In this document: in pieces, positions 22,843 through 33,402 of the stretch | Layout: each line of letters opens with the position of its first letter | Position numbering within the stretch: position 1 is the first letter of the stretch | Assembly: GCA_001587595.1 (NCBI GenBank) | Contig: LNJB01000002.1 | Coordinates: 15,419-75,821, forward strand | Direction: 5' to 3' | DNA: 60,403 nt | From: Candidatus Methanofastidiosum methylothiophilum | GTDB taxonomy: Archaea > Methanobacteriota_B > Thermococci > Methanofastidiosales > Methanofastidiosaceae | Made by a program: the position numbers and the translations under genes | Notes under the pieces: model-generated | The model's input: only the letters and a program-made list of their open reading frames with translations | What the model was told of the DNA's origin: nothing | Database searches by the model: none

Positions 22843-25488
22843 TCATGACTTCCTCAATGCCAATGTTTTATGAACTATCCAATCTATATCAACAGCTTCT
22901 CCATATGCACTTCTTGATAAGTCTACTCCATCTTCACCGTATTCAAATTGGATAATATTATTGCTGTTATCTCTAACACTTCTGTCCTTTTCAACTTTTA
23001 AGTCTTGTAATGCGTTGATTAATCTCCTCTGCATATAGCCAGATTGGGCAGTTCTAACTGCAGTATCGACAAGTCCTTCTCTTCCTCCCATGGAATGGAA
23101 GAAGAACTCTGTTGGTGAAAGTCCCTCCCTATAACTTGAACTAACAAATCCTCTTGCCTTTGCAGAACGATCACCACGCTTGAAATGTGGTAAACTCCTA
23201 TCTTGGTACCCTCTGTGTAATCTCTTTCCTCTTACAGTCATTTGTCCTAAACATGCAGCCATCTGAGTCAAATCTAACATGTTTCCCTTAGCACCTGTTT
23301 TTGCCATTATCACAGCATGCCTTTTCATTCCAAGATACTGTTCTGCTACTCCACCTGCATTGTCTCTTGCTTTTGCAAGTTCAGCCATAATCCTGTTTTC
23401 CAAAGTATCTTCCAAAGTCTGACCTGGCTGTTTTTCTAGCTCCCCCCCTTTGTAAGCTTCAATATTCTCCATAACTTTATTGTGGGCATTTTCTAATATT
23501 TCATCTATTCTCTCAAGTCCTTCTTCAGGTATATCGACATCATCAATTCCTGTTGTAAGGCCTACTTTCATTATAACAGAAATTATAAGCTTTGTAACAG
23601 AATCTAAGAACTCTCTTCCCTCGTCAGCCCCATAGCCTTTTACAATCTTATCTAATAGTTTGCAGCTTGATCTGGCCTTGAATGCTGCTCCATCGATTAC
23701 TCCTTTTAGGAGTTTTCCTTCTTTAATCACGACATAATTGTCATATTTACAGTTAGCAAATTCACATTTTTCACATTTTTTACAAGTTTTTGATCTAAAT
23801 TCAACGCTCAAATCTTTAGGGAGTAAGACTTCAAACATGTTTTTGCCTGTCCAAATTTTTGACCTTTCTTGGAATGCTTCTACACCAACTTTTGTAGATA
23901 ATACATCTGATTCATAAAAACATTCTTCTACTTCTTCAGCAGAAAATTCTGCGCCCTCTCTAGTCATAAGATAAGCGCCTGAAATATAATCTTGCATTCC
24001 CCCAATTACAGGCTCCCCATATCTTGGTGAAATAATATTCTCTTGAACTTTCATTATTATGCCGGCTTCACTTCTCGCCTCTTCTGTTTGAGGAAGGTGT
24101 AAATTCATTTCATCTCCATCAAAATCAGCATTATATGGGGGGCATACACATAGATTAAGTCTAAAAGTTTTGTATGGCATAACTTTCACTTCATGTGCCA
24201 TTATTGAAAGTCTGTGAAGTGAAGGTTGTCTGTTAAATAATACAATATCTCCGTCTCTAAGCTGTCTTTCGACTATAAATCCAATATCAAGCTCTTCAGC
24301 GACATCGTCTTTTGTAATATCAGTAATTTTTTTTCTTTTTCCGTCATTTCTTATTACGTAGTTTGCACCCGGATGTTTATTTGGCCCATTTCTAACAATC
24401 TTTTTCATTTCTTCCAAATTGTATGCTGTTACTCTTTCAGGAACAGTTAATTCTGAAGCTACAAAATCGGGCACTCCAACTTCATTAATACTAATATAGG
24501 GATCAGGAGAAACGACTGTTCTTGCAGAAAAGTCGACCCTCTTTCCCGATAAATTAGATCTAAATCTTCCTTCTTTTCCAGATAATCTCTGAGAAATAGT
24601 TTTTAATATTCTGCCTGATCTGTGCCTTGCTGGAGGAACTCCTGAAGTGCTATTATTAAAATAAGTTGTTACATGATACTGTAAAAGTTCCCATAAATCT
24701 TCTACGATAAGTTGCGGTGCTCCTGCATCAATGTTTTCTCTTAGTCTCTGATTGATCCTTATTATATCTACCAGTTTATGAGTTAAATCATCTTCACTTC
24801 TTACACTTGATTCAAGAGTAATTGAAGGTCTTACTGTAACTGGTGGAACTGGCAATACTGTTAAGACCATCCATTCAGGTTTTGAAACTTCTTTGTTAAC
24901 TCCAATTAATTCGTATTCTTCCACAGGTATTTTCTCTAAGCGCTCTCTAACATCTATTGGAGTTAATTTGTTTCTCTCCTCGCCCCATTCTTCATAAAAA
25001 GTATATGGTTTTTCAAATTTTATTGACCTCTTATCACTACCACACCATGGACACACATTCTTCGCGGCTTTGTCCATAGCCTCTTTTACTATTATTTCCC
25101 TGTTTTTTAATCTATCAGTTGCACTCAATAGTTGTCCTTGGAATATCTCTCTTTGTGATGCATCAAGTTTTAATTTACCACAGTCTCTACATACTGATTT
25201 TAGGATTTTGTACACATCTTTGGCATGTCCAACGTGAATAACAGGTCTTGCAAGTTCAATATGCCCAAAATGCCCAGGACAATCACCAAATTTCTGACCA
25301 CAAGTCTTACATTTTAATCCAGGGTCTATAACGCCAAGCCTCTGATCCATCAAACCTTTTTCAATCGGGTATCCGTCATCGTCATAAGTATCAGCTGTAA
25401 TTACTCTCAAAACTGACATTTTTCTTATATCCTCGGGGGATAATATTCCAAATTGAATTTTGTCAATAACTTTTGGTACTTTAAACAT
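22843..25488 (-). CDS. rpoA1: DNA-directed RNA polymerase subunit A'
   Basis: An 881-residue subunit. The active-site magnesium loop NADFDGDEMN is present, as are zinc-binding cysteines (CKTCGQKFGDCPGHFGH; CPWCG; CKKCEKCEFANC). I choose the ATG at 25488 because GTGATC, which overlaps the rpoB stop, is its ribosome-binding site; a start nine bases earlier would bury it. It follows rpoB and precedes rpoA2. Confidence 0.98.
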   Translation of the reverse strand: MFKVPKVIDKIQFGILSPEDIRKMSVLRVITADTYDDDGYPIEKGLMDQRLGVIDPGLKCKTCGQKFGDCPGHFGHIELARPVIHVGHAKDVYKILKSVCRDCGKLKLDASQREIFQGQLLSATDRLKNREIIVKEAMDKAAKNVCPWCGSDKRSIKFEKPYTFYEEWGEERNKLTPIDVRERLEKIPVEEYELIGVNKEVSKPEWMVLTVLPVPPVTVRPSITLESSVRSEDDLTHKLVDIIRINQRLRENIDAGAPQLIVEDLWELLQYHVTTYFNNSTSGVPPARHRSGRILKTISQRLSGKEGRFRSNLSGKRVDFSARTVVSPDPYISINEVGVPDFVASELTVPERVTAYNLEEMKKIVRNGPNKHPGANYVIRNDGKRKKITDITKDDVAEELDIGFIVERQLRDGDIVLFNRQPSLHRLSIMAHEVKVMPYKTFRLNLCVCPPYNADFDGDEMNLHLPQTEEARSEAGIIMKVQENIISPRYGEPVIGGMQDYISGAYLMTREGAEFSAEEVEECFYESDVLSTKVGVEAFQERSKIWTGKNMFEVLLPKDLSVEFRSKTCKKCEKCEFANCKYDNYVVIKEGKLLKGVIDGAAFKARSSCKLLDKIVKGYGADEGREFLDSVTKLIISVIMKVGLTTGIDDVDIPEEGLERIDEILENAHNKVMENIEAYKGGELEKQPGQTLEDTLENRIMAELAKARDNAGGVAEQYLGMKRHAVIMAKTGAKGNMLDLTQMAACLGQMTVRGKRLHRGYQDRSLPHFKRGDRSAKARGFVSSSYREGLSPTEFFFHSMGGREGLVDTAVRTAQSGYMQRRLINALQDLKVEKDRSVRDNSNNIIQFEYGEDGVDLSRSAYGEAVDIDWIVHKTLALRKS

Positions 25489-25493
25489 GACGA

Positions 25494-28400
25494 TCACGCC
25501 CTATCCCTAAGTTTTAATTTTGGATCTAAACACATAGATTTTAACTCTTCAAGTAAGAGCTTAAAAGCGTAAGACATTTCAACTGGGTAAATATCTGACT
25601 CTTCTTCACAAATGGGGCAATATTCTCTGTTTCTAAGCTTATCATATACTGCTAAAGAACCACATTTTCCACAGACAAGAATGTCGGCTTTATCTGAAGC
25701 GTCTAATAATCTTTCTTTTAATAATAAGCTTGTTCCGTGCCCCACTAAACAATCTCTTTCCATCTCACCAAATCTAAGGCCTCCTTCTCTAGCCTTACCT
25801 TCAGTTGGCTGTCTTGTAAGCATTTGCCTTGGGCCACGAGATCTTGCATGGATTTTATCTGCAACCATATGGTGCAACTTCTGGTAGTAACATACTCCCA
25901 CAAATATGTCGGCCTCGATTACTTCCCCAGTAAGTCCATTGTATAGTCTTTCCCTACCTGTGTTTTTAAATCCGAAATCTTGAAGTATCTGTCTTATGTC
26001 AGTTTCTTTTTCTCCAGAAAATAAAGTTGCGTCCACTGTCTTTGCTTTCAATGATCCAGCTTTACCTCCAATCATTTCCAATAGTTGGCCAACTGTTTTT
26101 CTTGATGGTATGGCATGCGGATTAATGATAAGATCTGGAGTTATACCATACTCATTGAAAGGCATATCTTTCTGTGGACATAAGAATCCTAACACTCCTT
26201 TCTGGCCGTGTCTTGATGAAAATTTGTCACCAAGCTCAGGTATTCTTTCATCTCTGGCTTTTATCTTAACTAGTTTGTTTCCATCTTCTGTTTCACTCAA
26301 TAATACTAAATCAATAATTCCTTTTTCGGACGGCCTCACTCCAATTGAAGTTTCTCTCCTGCCTTCGATTGCTGTACCAAACTCATCAAGTTCCTCTAAA
26401 AATCTTGGTGGGCTCGTTCTCCCAATTAAAACATCTCCGCCTTTTACTTCAGATTCAGGCCTAATGAATCCATCAATGTCAAGATTTTCATATGCATCAG
26501 GGCCTCTGTACCCGCTTACAGATTCATCCGGAACTTCAAACTTATCTTGCTGACCGCCAGGATATCTCCTTTCATCTGAATCATAAGTTCTAAAGAAGGT
26601 AGTTCTTCCAAGACCTCTGTCTACTGAACTCTTATTAATAATAAGTGCATCTTCAATGTTGTATCCTAAATAGGAAAGAACAGCAACTACGAAGTTTTGC
26701 CCTGCAGGCCTGTTGTTAAAGCCAACTGCATCCATAACTTTTGTTTTGACAATAGGCATCTGAGGGTAATACATCAAATGACCTCTTGTTTCAACTTTAA
26801 GTTTAAAGTTGGACTGTGAAAATCCAAGGCTCTGTTTACCCATTCCAGCTCCATAGGAGTTTCTTGGTGCTGCGTTATGCTCTGCAAACGGAACAATTGA
26901 GGCACATACCCCCAATATTGAAGGAGAATAAATTTCAAGATGTGTGTGTTCCAAAGCTAAATCTTCCTTTGAAAGTGCAATAAAGGTGTTTTCTTCTTCT
27001 TCTGCATCTAAATATTCAATAATTCCATCAGAAATTAAATCAGACCAAGATTTAGATCTTCTTTCAATAGCTTTTACATGATCTTCAGTTAAAAGAGATT
27101 TTCCTTCCTCAACAACTATAAGGGGCCTTCTAACTCTTCCCGGATCACAGTTTATGTGGATCTCATTTGTCGTTTCGTAATAAACAATGTTTGCTTCATT
27201 GTCAATATTTCCTTTTCTTCGATCCTTCCTTACGATCTCAGTAAAAGATTTTCCATCTCTTACAAACCCAATTAAGTTACCATTTAGGTAGACGTAAGTC
27301 ATAACTTTTAGTCCTGCTACATCCGTTATTTGCTCCAATCCATAAGAAATTAAATAATTCTGGAGATCAAGTTCATTTGATCCTATTGATATGTAAGACA
27401 TCAAAGCCATGTTTTTTACAAGGCCACAATTTGGGCCTTCTGGAGTTTCACTTGGGCATATCCTCCCCCAATGTGTTGGATGAAGATCTCTAGCTTCAAA
27501 GTGAGGTTGTGTTCTGGAAAGAGGAGAAAGAACACGTCTTAAATGGGAGAATCTTGACATAAAGTTTGTATCGTCCATAAGCTGACTTATTCCCATTCTG
27601 CCGCCTGGCCATGTTCCAGTTGCCATTGCATACCTTATTCTTTCTGTCAAAACATCAGCTCTAACTGATTTCTTAACAAAGTCACCCTCATTTTCATCTT
27701 CAAATCTTCCTCTTGCATATGTTCTTTCAAGCTGATATTTAATATCTCTTGTAAGTTGAACAAATGATAATCTGAATAAATTTTCTAAAAGATCCCCAGC
27801 TAATTTTAATCTCTTATTTGCATAGTGATCTTTGTCATCTGCTTCCCTCTTACCGAGGGAAAGTTCAATGACCCTATTAGCCATTATACCAAGGTAGTAT
27901 GCTTTTCTTAATCTGTCTGCCTCTTCTGTACCTATGTGAGGTAAAAGGTATTTATCAAGTGCCATCTCCGCCCTCTTTAATCGGTATTCTTTCTGCTGAC
28001 CCATTGCAAGTCTCTTACCAAGGTAGTCCAATGCAAGTTCCTTGTCCGTTATATCCATAGATTCTTCTAAGTTATCCAATAGTTCTTTCTGGATATCTTT
28101 TTCAGAAGATACGGAGTTTACTATATCAATATCTTTTTCAAGTCCTAATGACTTCATTAATGTAACAAATGGCATTTTCCCGGGCAGGGAAGGGAATGAA
28201 ACTCTAAGAAGCCCATCTTTTTTTCTCTCGATTGTAACTAATGCTCTAAATCCACTTCTAGTTGAGAAAACTTTAGCAATAGCAACTTGAAGTCTTTCGT
28301 CAATTTCAACTAATATTCTGTTTGGTGCCAGATCTTCTATAGCCACTACAACTCGTTCTGCACCGTTAATTATGAAGTATCCGCCTGGATCCCTTGGATC

Positions 28401-28808
28401 TTCCCCTTTAGCTATTAACTCTTCTCTCCCCAAATCATGAAGACTACAGGCTTGTGATTTCAACATAATGGGGAGTTTTCCTATCTCTACTTCAACAGGC
28501 TCTTTTTCTTTTTCATCTTTTACAGGTATGAATTCAAGATAAAGTGGAACTATGTAAGACAAACTTCTGAGCCTTGCTTCTTGTGGGTAAAAATCTCGCT
28601 TTGAACCATCAGCTTCCTTGTATACAGGCTCACCAGCCCTTATCTTACCAAATTTAACATAAAAACCTTCAATGTCAGTTTCAATCTTAGCCTGTTCATC
28701 AATTACTTCTTGAAGTCTTTTTCCAACAAAATCGTTAAAAGAATCAAGATGTTGTCTTACAAAACCCTTTTCATTAAAAAATGATTCAATAACTACCCAA
28801 CTATCCAA
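25494..28808 (-). CDS. rpoB: DNA-directed RNA polymerase subunit B (undivided)
   Basis: A 1104-residue single chain holding both the B'' and B' parts. The hybrid-binding region is visible as [21 protein letters not shown] and [15 protein letters not shown]. The zinc-binding end carries [22 protein letters not shown]. The start is TTG after GGTGATATTAG. Classical class I and II methanogens split this gene into rpoB2 and rpoB1; Thermococci and Thermoplasmata do not, so the intact gene is a lineage marker here. Confidence 0.98.
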   Translation of the reverse strand: MDSWVVIESFFNEKGFVRQHLDSFNDFVGKRLQEVIDEQAKIETDIEGFYVKFGKIRAGEPVYKEADGSKRDFYPQEARLRSLSYIVPLYLEFIPVKDEKEKEPVEVEIGKLPIMLKSQACSLHDLGREELIAKGEDPRDPGGYFIINGAERVVVAIEDLAPNRILVEIDERLQVAIAKVFSTRSGFRALVTIERKKDGLLRVSFPSLPGKMPFVTLMKSLGLEKDIDIVNSVSSEKDIQKELLDNLEESMDITDKELALDYLGKRLAMGQQKEYRLKRAEMALDKYLLPHIGTEEADRLRKAYYLGIMANRVIELSLGKREADDKDHYANKRLKLAGDLLENLFRLSFVQLTRDIKYQLERTYARGRFEDENEGDFVKKSVRADVLTERIRYAMATGTWPGGRMGISQLMDDTNFMSRFSHLRRVLSPLSRTQPHFEARDLHPTHWGRICPSETPEGPNCGLVKNMALMSYISIGSNELDLQNYLISYGLEQITDVAGLKVMTYVYLNGNLIGFVRDGKSFTEIVRKDRRKGNIDNEANIVYYETTNEIHINCDPGRVRRPLIVVEEGKSLLTEDHVKAIERRSKSWSDLISDGIIEYLDAEEEENTFIALSKEDLALEHTHLEIYSPSILGVCASIVPFAEHNAAPRNSYGAGMGKQSLGFSQSNFKLKVETRGHLMYYPQMPIVKTKVMDAVGFNNRPAGQNFVVAVLSYLGYNIEDALIINKSSVDRGLGRTTFFRTYDSDERRYPGGQQDKFEVPDESVSGYRGPDAYENLDIDGFIRPESEVKGGDVLIGRTSPPRFLEELDEFGTAIEGRRETSIGVRPSEKGIIDLVLLSETEDGNKLVKIKARDERIPELGDKFSSRHGQKGVLGFLCPQKDMPFNEYGITPDLIINPHAIPSRKTVGQLLEMIGGKAGSLKAKTVDATLFSGEKETDIRQILQDFGFKNTGRERLYNGLTGEVIEADIFVGVCYYQKLHHMVADKIHARSRGPRQMLTRQPTEGKAREGGLRFGEMERDCLVGHGTSLLLKERLLDASDKADILVCGKCGSLAVYDKLRNREYCPICEEESDIYPVEMSYAFKLLLEELKSMCLDPKLKLRDRA

Positions 28809-28820
28809 CTAATATCACCT

Positions 28821-29132
28821 CTATTCCTCTCCAGGCTCTTCATCAATTATTTCATCAACTGAATCTTCTTCCAATCCTTGCTTAGTGTCCTCACCTATGA
28901 CATATCTATAAAAAACGCTTTTTCCGGCGGGAGAATCAGACCTTACAATTTTAATTATATCTCCAGACTTAGCACCGATAATTTTTACAACTGGATCTGT
29001 TTCCAGTATTAGTGGAAGCCTGTCAAAAGTAACATTAAATTTTTGTAGAATCTCGTTAGATTCTTCTTCAGTAAGAATAGTGTGTTCGGGAACAAATTCA
29101 TTATCTAATATATTAATCTTTTTTTTCGTCAT
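28821..29132 (-). CDS. rpoH: DNA-directed RNA polymerase subunit H
   Basis: A 103-residue RpoH/Rpb5 C-terminal-type subunit. The core ILDNEFVPEHTILTEEESNEI, LPLILETDPVVKIIGAKSGDIIKI and SVFYRYVI is standard. It carries an extra acidic tail of about 20 residues (ending IDEEPGEE) compared with the usual 75-85 residue protein. It is the first gene of the operon and lies 12 bases before rpoB. Confidence 0.96.
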   Translation of the reverse strand: MTKKKINILDNEFVPEHTILTEEESNEILQKFNVTFDRLPLILETDPVVKIIGAKSGDIIKIVRSDSPAGKSVFYRYVIGEDTKQGLEEDSVDEIIDEEPGEE

Positions 29133-29154
29133 TATTACCTCTCCTTGGATATGA

Positions 29155-29229
29155 CGGGCTCGAGGGGATTCGAACCCCCGACTCCCGGCTTAAAAGGCCG
29201 GTGCTCTAACCAGACTGAGCTACGAGCCC
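29155..29229 (-). tRNA. tRNA-Lys (anticodon UUU)
   Basis: A 75-base tRNA. The acceptor GGGCTCG pairs with CGAGCCC and the discriminator is G. The anticodon stem CCGGC/GCCGG closes the loop CTTTTAA with anticodon TTT. The T arm has GGTTCGAATCC. No intron and no encoded CCA. It lies just upstream of rpoH on the same strand. Confidence 0.96.
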
Positions 29230-29303
29230 GTGTAAAAGGAGTTCTTTTTACAAAAAGCCTCTTCAGGGCGCAGATTTCAGTTTTTGGAATTGAAAATGGG
29301 GTG

Positions 29304-29317
29304 CTATTTAAGCTTTT
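29304..29317 (-). promoter_or_regulatory. TATA box upstream of tRNA-Lys
   Basis: AAAAGCTTAAATAG on the minus strand is a good TFB/TATA match, about 75-85 bases before the mature tRNA 5' end. This implies a 5' leader removed by RNase P. Confidence 0.45.
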
Positions 29318-29410
29318 CGGTGACTTCCTGAAGACGCATACAAGAATTTTATCACCTTATTTTCATATCAGTGGCTGATGCCAAATTATATTGATCGGGA
29401 TTATTATGGC

Positions 29411-29485
29411 GCCCGAGTCGGGATTTGAACCCGAGTCACAAGAGTGACAGTCTTGGATGATGGGCCGGGCTACACCACTCGGGCA
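29411..29485 (-). tRNA. tRNA-Asp (anticodon GUC)
   Basis: A 75-base tRNA. The acceptor GCCCGAG pairs with CTCGGGC and the discriminator is G. The stem CAAGA/TCTTG closes the loop CTGTCAC with anticodon GTC. The T arm contains GGTTCAAATCC. It is close to typical archaeal tRNA-Asp. No intron seen. Confidence 0.96.
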
Positions 29486-29514
29486 TAATAATGCAAATTC
29501 CTCAATATAAATTG

Positions 29515-29527
29515 CATATTTAAGCCT
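29515..29527 (-). promoter_or_regulatory. TATA box of tRNA-Asp
   Basis: GGCTTAAATATGC on the minus strand lies about 30 bases before the tRNA 5' end, the normal archaeal distance. Confidence 0.6.
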
Positions 29528-29590
29528 TTCCATTTTGTTTCACAGAAACTCTTTTAAGATATTTCTTAATAATTCTGTAAAGGTGATTTT

Positions 29591-30055
29591 GTGAATTCAA
29601 AAGTAATGACACAGAGTAAAAATATTACAAAAGAAAGAAAGGGCAGAGGATTCTCTTTAGGAGAATTAAGAGAAGCAAAGATTCCCGTTAATCGTGCAAA
29701 TTCTCTTGGCGTAATTTTAGATTTTAGGAGAGGCACAGTTCGTGAGAGCAATGTAGCTCTTCTAAAGGAATTACTTACAAAAAATATAGAAGCTAAAAAT
29801 CAGAGAAAAATAGATGCTCAAAAACAAACTGAAGAAGTAAAACAGAAAGAAAAGCCTAAAAAAACAGAAGAGAAATCATCTGCAAAAAAAGTGGTGACAA
29901 AAAAAGAAGAAGCTAAGGAAGAAGTAAAGGCTGAAGTAAAACCAGCAAAAGAAAAGAAAACAACTACTAAGAAAGCGAGTGAAGTAAAACCAGCAAAAGA
30001 AAAGAAAACAACTACTAAGAAAGCTGCTCCGAAGAAGAAAACTGTTGAAGAGTAA
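29591..30055 (+). CDS. rpl13e: 50S ribosomal protein eL13 with lysine-rich tail
   Basis: A 154-residue protein. Residues about 15-60 match eL13: KGRGFSLGELREAKI, then ANSLGVILDFRRGTVRESNV. The rest is a lysine/glutamate/threonine-rich tail of about 90 residues, with a block EVKPAKEKKTTTKKA present twice. The tail is much longer than in crenarchaeal eL13 and looks unstructured and RNA-binding. The start is GTG with AGGTGAT just before it. It is on the opposite strand from the RNA polymerase operon and has no operon partner. Confidence 0.85.
   Translation: MNSKVMTQSKNITKERKGRGFSLGELREAKIPVNRANSLGVILDFRRGTVRESNVALLKELLTKNIEAKNQRKIDAQKQTEEVKQKEKPKKTEEKSSAKKVVTKKEEAKEEVKAEVKPAKEKKTTTKKASEVKPAKEKKTTTKKAAPKKKTVEE
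29933..30024 (+). repeat. 44-bp tandem direct repeat in the eL13 tail
   Basis: Bases 29933-29976 and 29981-30024 are identical, separated by four bases, which keeps the reading frame (48-base period). The exact DNA identity suggests a recent duplication and possible length variation between strains. Confidence 0.9.
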
Positions 30056-30111
30056 ATCCTTATTTTCGAATAATATTAATAGAGGTTCTTATTAAGCCTC
30101 TATATTATTTT

Positions 30112-30432
30112 TTAATCGTATTCTCTCCAAGTATAACTACACTTTGTGCATCTGTAAAATTTTGTGGCGGGCTCATCTCCGCTTCTTGTCTGGAGCATCC
30201 ACCAATAAGCCTCTCTATTATGACATTTTTTGCATTCTTCCTTGACTTTTGGCATTATAATATTAGAATCTTCAATGATAACAACTTCATCTCCAGAATT
30301 ATTTTTTTCAAAATGTTCAAATCTACTATTTTCATCAATATCTCTCTCATATCCACATCTACAAGAATATAGGGATTTACCTTCCTTTTTATTTATGCGC
30401 AAAAGAGTGCCGCATTTTGGGCAAAATTCCAT
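30112..30432 (-). CDS. tfs: transcript cleavage factor TFS
   Basis: A 106-residue TFIIS-like/RpoM protein. The N-terminal zinc ribbon has CPKC and CRCG; the C-terminal ribbon has CKKC and CTKC. The catalytic tip is visible in QTRSGDEPATKFYRC, where the DE pair stimulates RNA cleavage by backtracked polymerase, so it should be cleavage-competent. Normal length. It is convergent with eL13 and co-directional with the MFS gene. Confidence 0.96.
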   Translation of the reverse strand: MEFCPKCGTLLRINKKEGKSLYSCRCGYERDIDENSRFEHFEKNNSGDEVVIIEDSNIIMPKVKEECKKCHNREAYWWMLQTRSGDEPATKFYRCTKCSYTWREYD

Positions 30433-30455
30433 GACATATTCACCTAAGAGAAGGA

Positions 30456-31634
30456 CTAAATGCGGTTTATAAAATTATCCGATTGGCACATGTTCTGCTC
30501 TTTTACCAAATTAATTAAAAGAAAAGAAGTTAAAGAAAGTAATATAGAAAAATAAAGAGGGCAATTCATTCCAAATATTTTCCATAATAATCCGGCAGTA
30601 AAAGATGCAGGAAATGCCATTAATCCAATAATTAATTGATAAGAGCCCATGAAAGTTGCTTTAAAATCAAAAGGACATATTTCTGATGCCATAGTCTTTT
30701 GTGATATGTCTATGGAAGTTTTGTAAAAACCAAGTATACAAAATACCAGAATTATTTCTATAAGATTTCTTGCAAAAATAAGACAAATGCAAACAACTGC
30801 GTGGGACAAGAATGAAATCATCAAAACTTTTTTCCTTCCAATGAGATCAGTTAACCTACCTAAGGGATAGGAAAAAATAGTACTAGATAAAGTAAAAAAT
30901 AGATAAAAAATTGAAACATTAAATATTGAAAATCCAATGTTTTTTGCATACAAAAGAAAAAATGAATAACTAAATGATCCCAATGCAAACAATCCATTGA
31001 CAAAAATGAATAATTTAAAATTATTATCAAATAGTTTGAAAGAAAAATTCCTATTTTGAGCTTTGAATTCTTTTTCTCTAATAAAATAATGTATTATAAT
31101 CACAGAAAAAAAGGAAGGAATTGAAGCAAGCAAAATGAGGCTTCTAAATCCAAAATATTTTAATAAAATTATAGATAGTACAATACCCAAAATTGCGCCA
31201 AAGTTATCCATTGCTCTAAGAAATCCAAAATCAGCTCCTCTGTTCTCTTTTGTAGATAGTTCAGCTACCATGGCATCCCTTGGAGCGCTCCTTATTTTAC
31301 CCGCTCGATCTATTGCTTTAAATGGAATAAGAAATATCCAAGTTGGAGAAATAGCATAGCCGCATCTAGAAATTACTGCTGATAAATATCCTGTTGAGAT
31401 AAATATTTTTCTTCTTCTAAATTTGTCAGATAAATAACCTGAAAATGCGCTTGAAATAGAAACTATCGCGTCACCTATTCCATCTATAATTCCCAGAACA
31501 ATTACATCTGCACCAAAAAAAATCGTAACAAATAACGGCCAGATTGGATAGATCATATTTGAACCTAAGTCATTCAGAAAAGATGCTAGTGAAAATGCGT
31601 ACAAATTACGTTTGTTTTTAGAAGGAGTTTCCAT
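30456..31634 (-). CDS. MFS transporter
   Basis: A 392-residue transporter with about 12 membrane segments. Motif A is present as GYLSDKFRRRKIF after the second segment, with a related GRLTDLIGRKKVL in the second half. The segment DRAGKIRSAPRDAMVAELS is typical of a family of archaeal and bacterial drug-type exporters. The substrate is unknown. It is encoded upstream of tfs on the same strand. Confidence 0.88.
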   Translation of the reverse strand: METPSKNKRNLYAFSLASFLNDLGSNMIYPIWPLFVTIFFGADVIVLGIIDGIGDAIVSISSAFSGYLSDKFRRRKIFISTGYLSAVISRCGYAISPTWIFLIPFKAIDRAGKIRSAPRDAMVAELSTKENRGADFGFLRAMDNFGAILGIVLSIILLKYFGFRSLILLASIPSFFSVIIIHYFIREKEFKAQNRNFSFKLFDNNFKLFIFVNGLFALGSFSYSFFLLYAKNIGFSIFNVSIFYLFFTLSSTIFSYPLGRLTDLIGRKKVLMISFLSHAVVCICLIFARNLIEIILVFCILGFYKTSIDISQKTMASEICPFDFKATFMGSYQLIIGLMAFPASFTAGLLWKIFGMNCPLYFSILLSLTSFLLINLVKEQNMCQSDNFINRI

Positions 31635-31689
31635 GTATTTACATCTAAATTAGATTTATAAAAATTTTGAAGAATGCTTATGTAAATGT

Positions 31690-31727
31690 AATTAAAAATA
31701 AGAAAAGAAAAAAAATAAATTTATAAT
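31690..31727 (-). terminator. T-rich terminator after mcrA
   Basis: Directly after the mcrA stop the minus strand reads through T-runs (TTTTTTTTCTTTTCTTA and others), the usual archaeal intrinsic termination signal. No clear hairpin is needed or seen. Confidence 0.55.
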
Positions 31728-33389
31728 TTATGGTATAATGAGGTCTCTTTCTCCGGCAGGGACGAACTCTCTCATTGCACCCCTTCCGAACTCCTTTGTA
31801 ATGTTTGCAAAGTCGAAAGGTAGTGACCTGTCAGCAAATGCGACCTTAACGTGTGGAGAAAGTGCCCATGCATCTCCTCTTGCAGAGTGTGCTGCTGCAA
31901 CAATACCAGTGTATGCACTCTGATGACCTACATTCATTGCATAGCTTGGGTAGTTACCTCCCCTAAGCTCAAATGGTAAACCTTCATCAGATCTGTATGA
32001 GAATGTGTTTGCTGCACCAATCTGATCCTGAAGATCGTATCCATAGAATCCAAATCTTCCCATCTGCTCTTTGTGTACGTTACATGCAAGGTACCATGCT
32101 GAAAGACCAGCTTGAGCATTACCAGTTGCCATAGATACACTTGTACCGGCTGCTGCAGAGATACATGTTGCTCTCTGAGATCCACCAAAGTGTGTTTCCA
32201 TAACTGCTGGATAAAGTTCATACTGCTCTAAGCAGTACATAGCAACATCTGTTCCGATGTCATTTATGAGTTTTACACTTGGTTTCTGTTTAGCAAGGCT
32301 TCCATATTTGTCTTTTACGTGTTCCATTCCCCAGTATACAAAGTCTTCGAGAATGTTATCGGTGTATGCAGCTGTGGCATACTGTGTAAATCCGACACCA
32401 CCAGACATGTAAGATCCAAGATATATTTGGTCATAAATTAATGCGGCAAGTGCAATTGATTCAAGAGAGTGTCTTGCTGGGTCATCTGGATACTTAGCCA
32501 TAGACTGTGCACAGTCACTTACAACTCCATACATAAGCCCTCCTGGCTCGTTTGGACCTCTTGCTCTTCTTGCTGGCATCATGTCAGACATCTGTATAAC
32601 TGAACCGTGTTTTGCAGCATATGCAAAATCTGCAGTTGCGGCTTCTCCTGCACATAGATTGTATGCACCAATGAAGGCCATACCTATCTGCATTGCACTC
32701 CATCTAGAAACAGTTCCTCCGTCACAGACTCTTCCAACGACTGTTGGAATCCTGACTACCTGCCACATTGATTTTCCAATAGCCTTCTTAAGTTGGGCTG
32801 CTTGGTCTGCAGGGAATTCTTTATTTATGTCAATAACAAATCTTGAGTCAATTTCATCAATTAACTCATCGTTTCCAGAGTATACCTTAACGTAAGAGTC
32901 TTTTACCAATCTTGGGTCAGTTTCAACCATGTGTTCTTGAATAACCGCTGCACCTGGCATTGAGTGATTAACTACCTCAAGGTAGTGATTAATTGTTTCA
33001 GGTGTAACTTCTTTTCCAAGTCTCTTCTCAAGAATATTGTGCGGAGAATCAAGCCCCACTAAGATGGTCCTTCTCATATCGTCCCAAGCTTGTTGCATGG
33101 CGGCATTGTTTACAAAGTGAAGGTCATCCATGTTAGCTATAATGTCTGTGTGTGAAAGTTGGTAGGGCATTAATACTCTCTGACCTTGAGGCATACCTAC
33201 TGATGGATTATATCCAGGTATTCCTCTCTCCTTTGCAATTTGTTGACCTGCATCATGAAATTCTACTTTTCTCTTGTTTTGTTTGTATCCGCCGTAAACA
33301 TAGAATTTTGTCTGTCTTTTGTCAGGCGCTTCCTCAAACTTCTTTTTCATTGCTTGCATAAAGTTGTGTTTATCATCTTTATATACCAT
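31728..33389 (-). CDS. mcrA: methyl-coenzyme M reductase, alpha subunit
   Basis: A 553-residue subunit of the enzyme that releases methane using coenzyme F430. Key features: VIQEHMVE with the F430-coordinating glutamine; [10 protein letters not shown] (methylhistidine region); [11 protein letters not shown] (methylarginine region); [15 protein letters not shown]; and [10 protein letters not shown]. By alignment with known enzymes, the thioglycine is G450 and the modified aspartate D455. The position of the S-methylcysteine (residue 457) is isoleucine. The ATG follows GGAGGGG. It is the last gene of mcrBDGA. Confidence 0.99.
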   Translation of the reverse strand: MVYKDDKHNFMQAMKKKFEEAPDKRQTKFYVYGGYKQNKRKVEFHDAGQQIAKERGIPGYNPSVGMPQGQRVLMPYQLSHTDIIANMDDLHFVNNAAMQQAWDDMRRTILVGLDSPHNILEKRLGKEVTPETINHYLEVVNHSMPGAAVIQEHMVETDPRLVKDSYVKVYSGNDELIDEIDSRFVIDINKEFPADQAAQLKKAIGKSMWQVVRIPTVVGRVCDGGTVSRWSAMQIGMAFIGAYNLCAGEAATADFAYAAKHGSVIQMSDMMPARRARGPNEPGGLMYGVVSDCAQSMAKYPDDPARHSLESIALAALIYDQIYLGSYMSGGVGFTQYATAAYTDNILEDFVYWGMEHVKDKYGSLAKQKPSVKLINDIGTDVAMYCLEQYELYPAVMETHFGGSQRATCISAAAGTSVSMATGNAQAGLSAWYLACNVHKEQMGRFGFYGYDLQDQIGAANTFSYRSDEGLPFELRGGNYPSYAMNVGHQSAYTGIVAAAHSARGDAWALSPHVKVAFADRSLPFDFANITKEFGRGAMREFVPAGERDLIIP

Positions 33390-33402
33390 TCATATCCCCT
33401 CC

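Noticed and set aside
25996-26553. 185-codon plus-strand frame
   Set aside because: Antisense to the conserved part of rpoB.
29145-29378. Plus-strand open frame starting MDMTGSRGFEPPTPGLKG
   Set aside because: It is a reading through the antisense of tRNA-Lys, a common false gene.
29933-30024. Possible CRISPR-like repeat
   Set aside because: Only two copies, four-base spacing and fully in frame inside the eL13 gene; it is a coding repeat. No CRISPR array or cas gene is seen in the window.
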